Assembly (NCBI RefSeq): GCF_947495845.1
Contig: NZ_CANMAO010000031.1
Location: 1-45,315 of the forward strand
Direction of reading: 5' to 3'
DNA from: an uncultured Endozoicomonas sp.
Lineage (GTDB): Bacteria; Pseudomonadota; Gammaproteobacteria; Pseudomonadales; Endozoicomonadaceae
DNA: 45,315 nt
Shown: piece by piece, positions 45,265-45,315 of the stretch
Position numbering within the stretch: position 1 is the stretch's first letter
Layout of the letters: every line of letters begins with the position of its first letter
Position numbers and translations under genes: made by a program
The notes under the pieces: model-generated
Seen by the model: the letters and a program-made list of their open reading frames with translations, nothing else
The model's database searches: none
Told to the model about the DNA's origin: nothing

Positions 45265-45315
45265 GTGCCTGGCGATGACCTACTCTCACATGGGGAAGCC
45301 CCACACTACCATCGG
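45265..45315 (-). rRNA. rrf: 5S ribosomal RNA, 3' part (cut by window edge)
   Basis: The reverse complement ends CCCATGTGAGAGTAGGTCAT then CGCCAGGCAC, the conserved 3' part of gammaproteobacterial 5S rRNA. About 51 nt are inside the window. The 16S and 23S genes would lie to the right, outside the window. Confidence 0.95.

Overview
The window looks like chromosomal DNA of a host-associated marine gammaproteobacterium, most likely of the Oceanospirillales/Endozoicomonas type. This is inferred from the gene set (ubiC/ubiA, phoBR, H-NS, Lrp, a yeaG-yeaH-ycgB stress operon, ycjXF, Slt, a potGHI-type polyamine transporter) and from the abundant short intergenic palindromic repeats; no database search was possible. 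Most of the window is ordinary housekeeping and metabolic DNA. No CRISPR array, prophage or complete insertion sequence was seen.

Layout. 1-1517: two tandem tRNA-Leu(CAG) genes (the first cut by the window edge) behind a textbook stable-RNA promoter, a small SCP2-like protein, an HU protein and rubredoxin, all on the minus strand. 1652-6476: a complete BMP-type (nucleoside-class) ABC importer operon. 6543-8921: ubiquinone genes ubiC and ubiA, separated by an opposing DUF3050 gene. 8984-11330: phoB-phoR, with a candidate PHO box and a ~213 bp inverted-repeat element lying in the phoB leader. 11395-17056 (minus): hns, then a SpoVR/YcgB - YeaH - PrkA(YeaG) stress operon. 17376-21636 (minus): leucine/valine dehydrogenase plus branched-chain 2-oxoacid dehydrogenase E1alpha, E1beta and E2. 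22029-22920: a PilZ protein and Lrp. 23463-26605: polyamine ABC transporter ATPase and two permeases without a binding protein. 26654-33404 (minus): alanine racemase, YcjF, YcjX, a secreted protein, a YSC84/SYLF protein, a divergent SIS-CBS sugar-phosphate isomerase homologue and a Rieske ferredoxin. 33474-38036: a probable 2OG-Fe(II) oxygenase-like protein, a lone short DinJ-type antitoxin, lytic transglycosylase Slt and IspG. 38112-39467: an unrecognised membrane protein with an unusual eukaryotic-virus-like layout. 39929-45159: an MFS transporter facing a penicillin-acylase-family hydrolase, a queuosine-precursor transporter and a secreted-type chorismate mutase. 45202-45315: the 3' end of an rRNA operon (terminator and partial 5S).

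How parts fit together. Leucine dehydrogenase and the E1/E2 enzymes form a branched-chain amino-acid catabolic operon (amino acid to 2-oxoacid to acyl-CoA), with Lrp, a likely regulator, encoded nearby. UbiC and UbiA catalyse the first two committed steps of ubiquinone synthesis from chorismate. PrkA, YeaH and SpoVR normally act together in starvation responses.

The observations I rate highest are: (a) the 451-residue orphan at 38112-39467, with an RTKR|G site, 13 N-glycosylation sequons before a single membrane segment and a C-terminal tail; (b) two copies of one palindromic repeat, in the same orientation just upstream of hns and lrp, with compensatory base changes; (c) an inverted-repeat element sitting between the PHO-box promoter and phoB; (d) a SIS-CBS protein lacking the signature motifs of arabinose-5-phosphate isomerase; (e) the DUF3050 protein between ubiC and ubiA.
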